DNA of 64,000 bases. Source: an uncultured Muribaculaceae bacterium (GTDB taxonomy: Bacteria; Bacteroidota; Bacteroidia; Bacteroidales; Muribaculaceae). A model generated the notes under the pieces. That model worked only from the letters and a program-made list of their open reading frames with translations, was not told where the DNA came from and did no database searches. The stretch is taken from contig CAKUQQ010000003.1 in the NCBI GenBank assembly GCA_934675575.1, positions 124,001 to 188,000 on the forward strand, in the 5' to 3' direction. Position numbers and translations under genes: made by a program. This document shows positions 63,901-64,000 of this stretch, one piece after another. The stretch's first letter is position 1; every line of letters starts with the position of its first letter.

Positions 63901-64000
63901 GTGACCAACAGTTCATACGTGCGTCTGAAACAACTTGAGGTGGGCTACTTCTTGCCACGCCACATCACCCGCAGCTTCAGCTGTCAGCAATTCAAGGTGT
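60983..64000 (+). CDS. Second SusC/RagA-like transporter (3' end outside window)
   Basis: The ATG at 60983 opens a frame that runs to the window edge (1006 codons). The protein has a signal (LLLLACSGMTMQAAEA), a carboxypeptidase-like domain (GTVRDVYGNPVFGAVVYNA), a plug domain (FSYQVRGMSDPHATSPLVVI, SVTVLKDAASQAVYGGQGAN, GVIVITTKRG) and a barrel with the SusC mark DLNGDGVIDAKDQAP. No clear TonB box precedes the plug. It follows the SusD gene by 20 bases, so the locus has SusC-SusD-SusC order so far; a second SusD probably lies beyond the window. Confidence 0.93.

Overview
The window is a chromosomal segment from a Bacteroidales bacterium (Bacteroidota). The evidence is SusC/SusD pairs, TonB-linked receptors with carboxypeptidase-like N-terminal domains, a DUF5689 lipoprotein, a DUF4834 protein next to psd/pssA, starts without Shine-Dalgarno sequences, and repeated promoters of the Bacteroidota type (TTG, 19-22 bases, TAnnTTTG). 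A gut family such as Muribaculaceae or Prevotellaceae is plausible but inferred. No rRNA, integrase, transposase or CRISPR array was seen. One tRNA gene (Asp, GTC) is present.

Layout. 1-5932: a nucleic-acid scavenging locus made of a DUF5689/choice-anchor lipoprotein (cut by the window edge), a TonB-dependent receptor and a divergent secreted endonuclease/exonuclease/phosphatase. 5937-15452: an eight-gene minus-strand operon that I regard as the most interesting part. It encodes a vWA-like lipoprotein, a four-helix membrane protein, a divergent tubulin/FtsZ-like GTPase, a 1142-residue protein ending in an actin/Hsp70-type ATPase, a single-pass coiled-coil protein, a retropepsin-like aspartic protease and two related membrane-anchored zinc-ribbon proteins. 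One of the zinc-ribbon proteins carries a winged helix like FtsK gamma. 15830-21201: the translation/transcription operon rimP-nusA-infB, followed by folK. 21238-23918: an exported flavodoxin and an SDR oxidoreductase, divergent from an AraC regulator broken by a frameshift, with ATTACTGAT repeats between them. 24021-31474: a beta-barrel plus giant TPR protein pair, then a divergent PpiD-type chaperone.

31475-32050 is non-coding and holds a terminator and two 121-base structured repeats. 32051-41088 is housekeeping: sufE, a POT peptide transporter, a glycosyltransferase, psd-pssA-DUF4834, recA, pncA and gdhA. 41253-45059 holds an EamA transporter and an AT-richer patch (SDR, Crp-like regulator, two unknown genes) ending next to tRNA-Asp. 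45411-51535 is an envelope and cell-division block on the minus strand: trmD, a DUF4855 protein, a DivIC/FtsB protein, a small membrane protein, a FadL-like porin, lptC and a CNNM/CorC-type protein. 51687-64000 is a polysaccharide utilisation locus: a GH127-like enzyme with an intact Cys/Glu metal site, a secreted enzyme-like protein I cannot place, a SusC/SusD pair and a second SusC that runs off the window.

How the parts work together. The 5937-15452 operon looks like an envelope-spanning machine with both an actin-fold and a tubulin-fold NTPase inside, sensors or scaffolds outside, and membrane-anchored zinc-ribbon factors. Its function cannot be assigned from sequence alone. The two ends of the window are nutrient acquisition loci: extracellular nucleic acid on the left and a glycan on the right.
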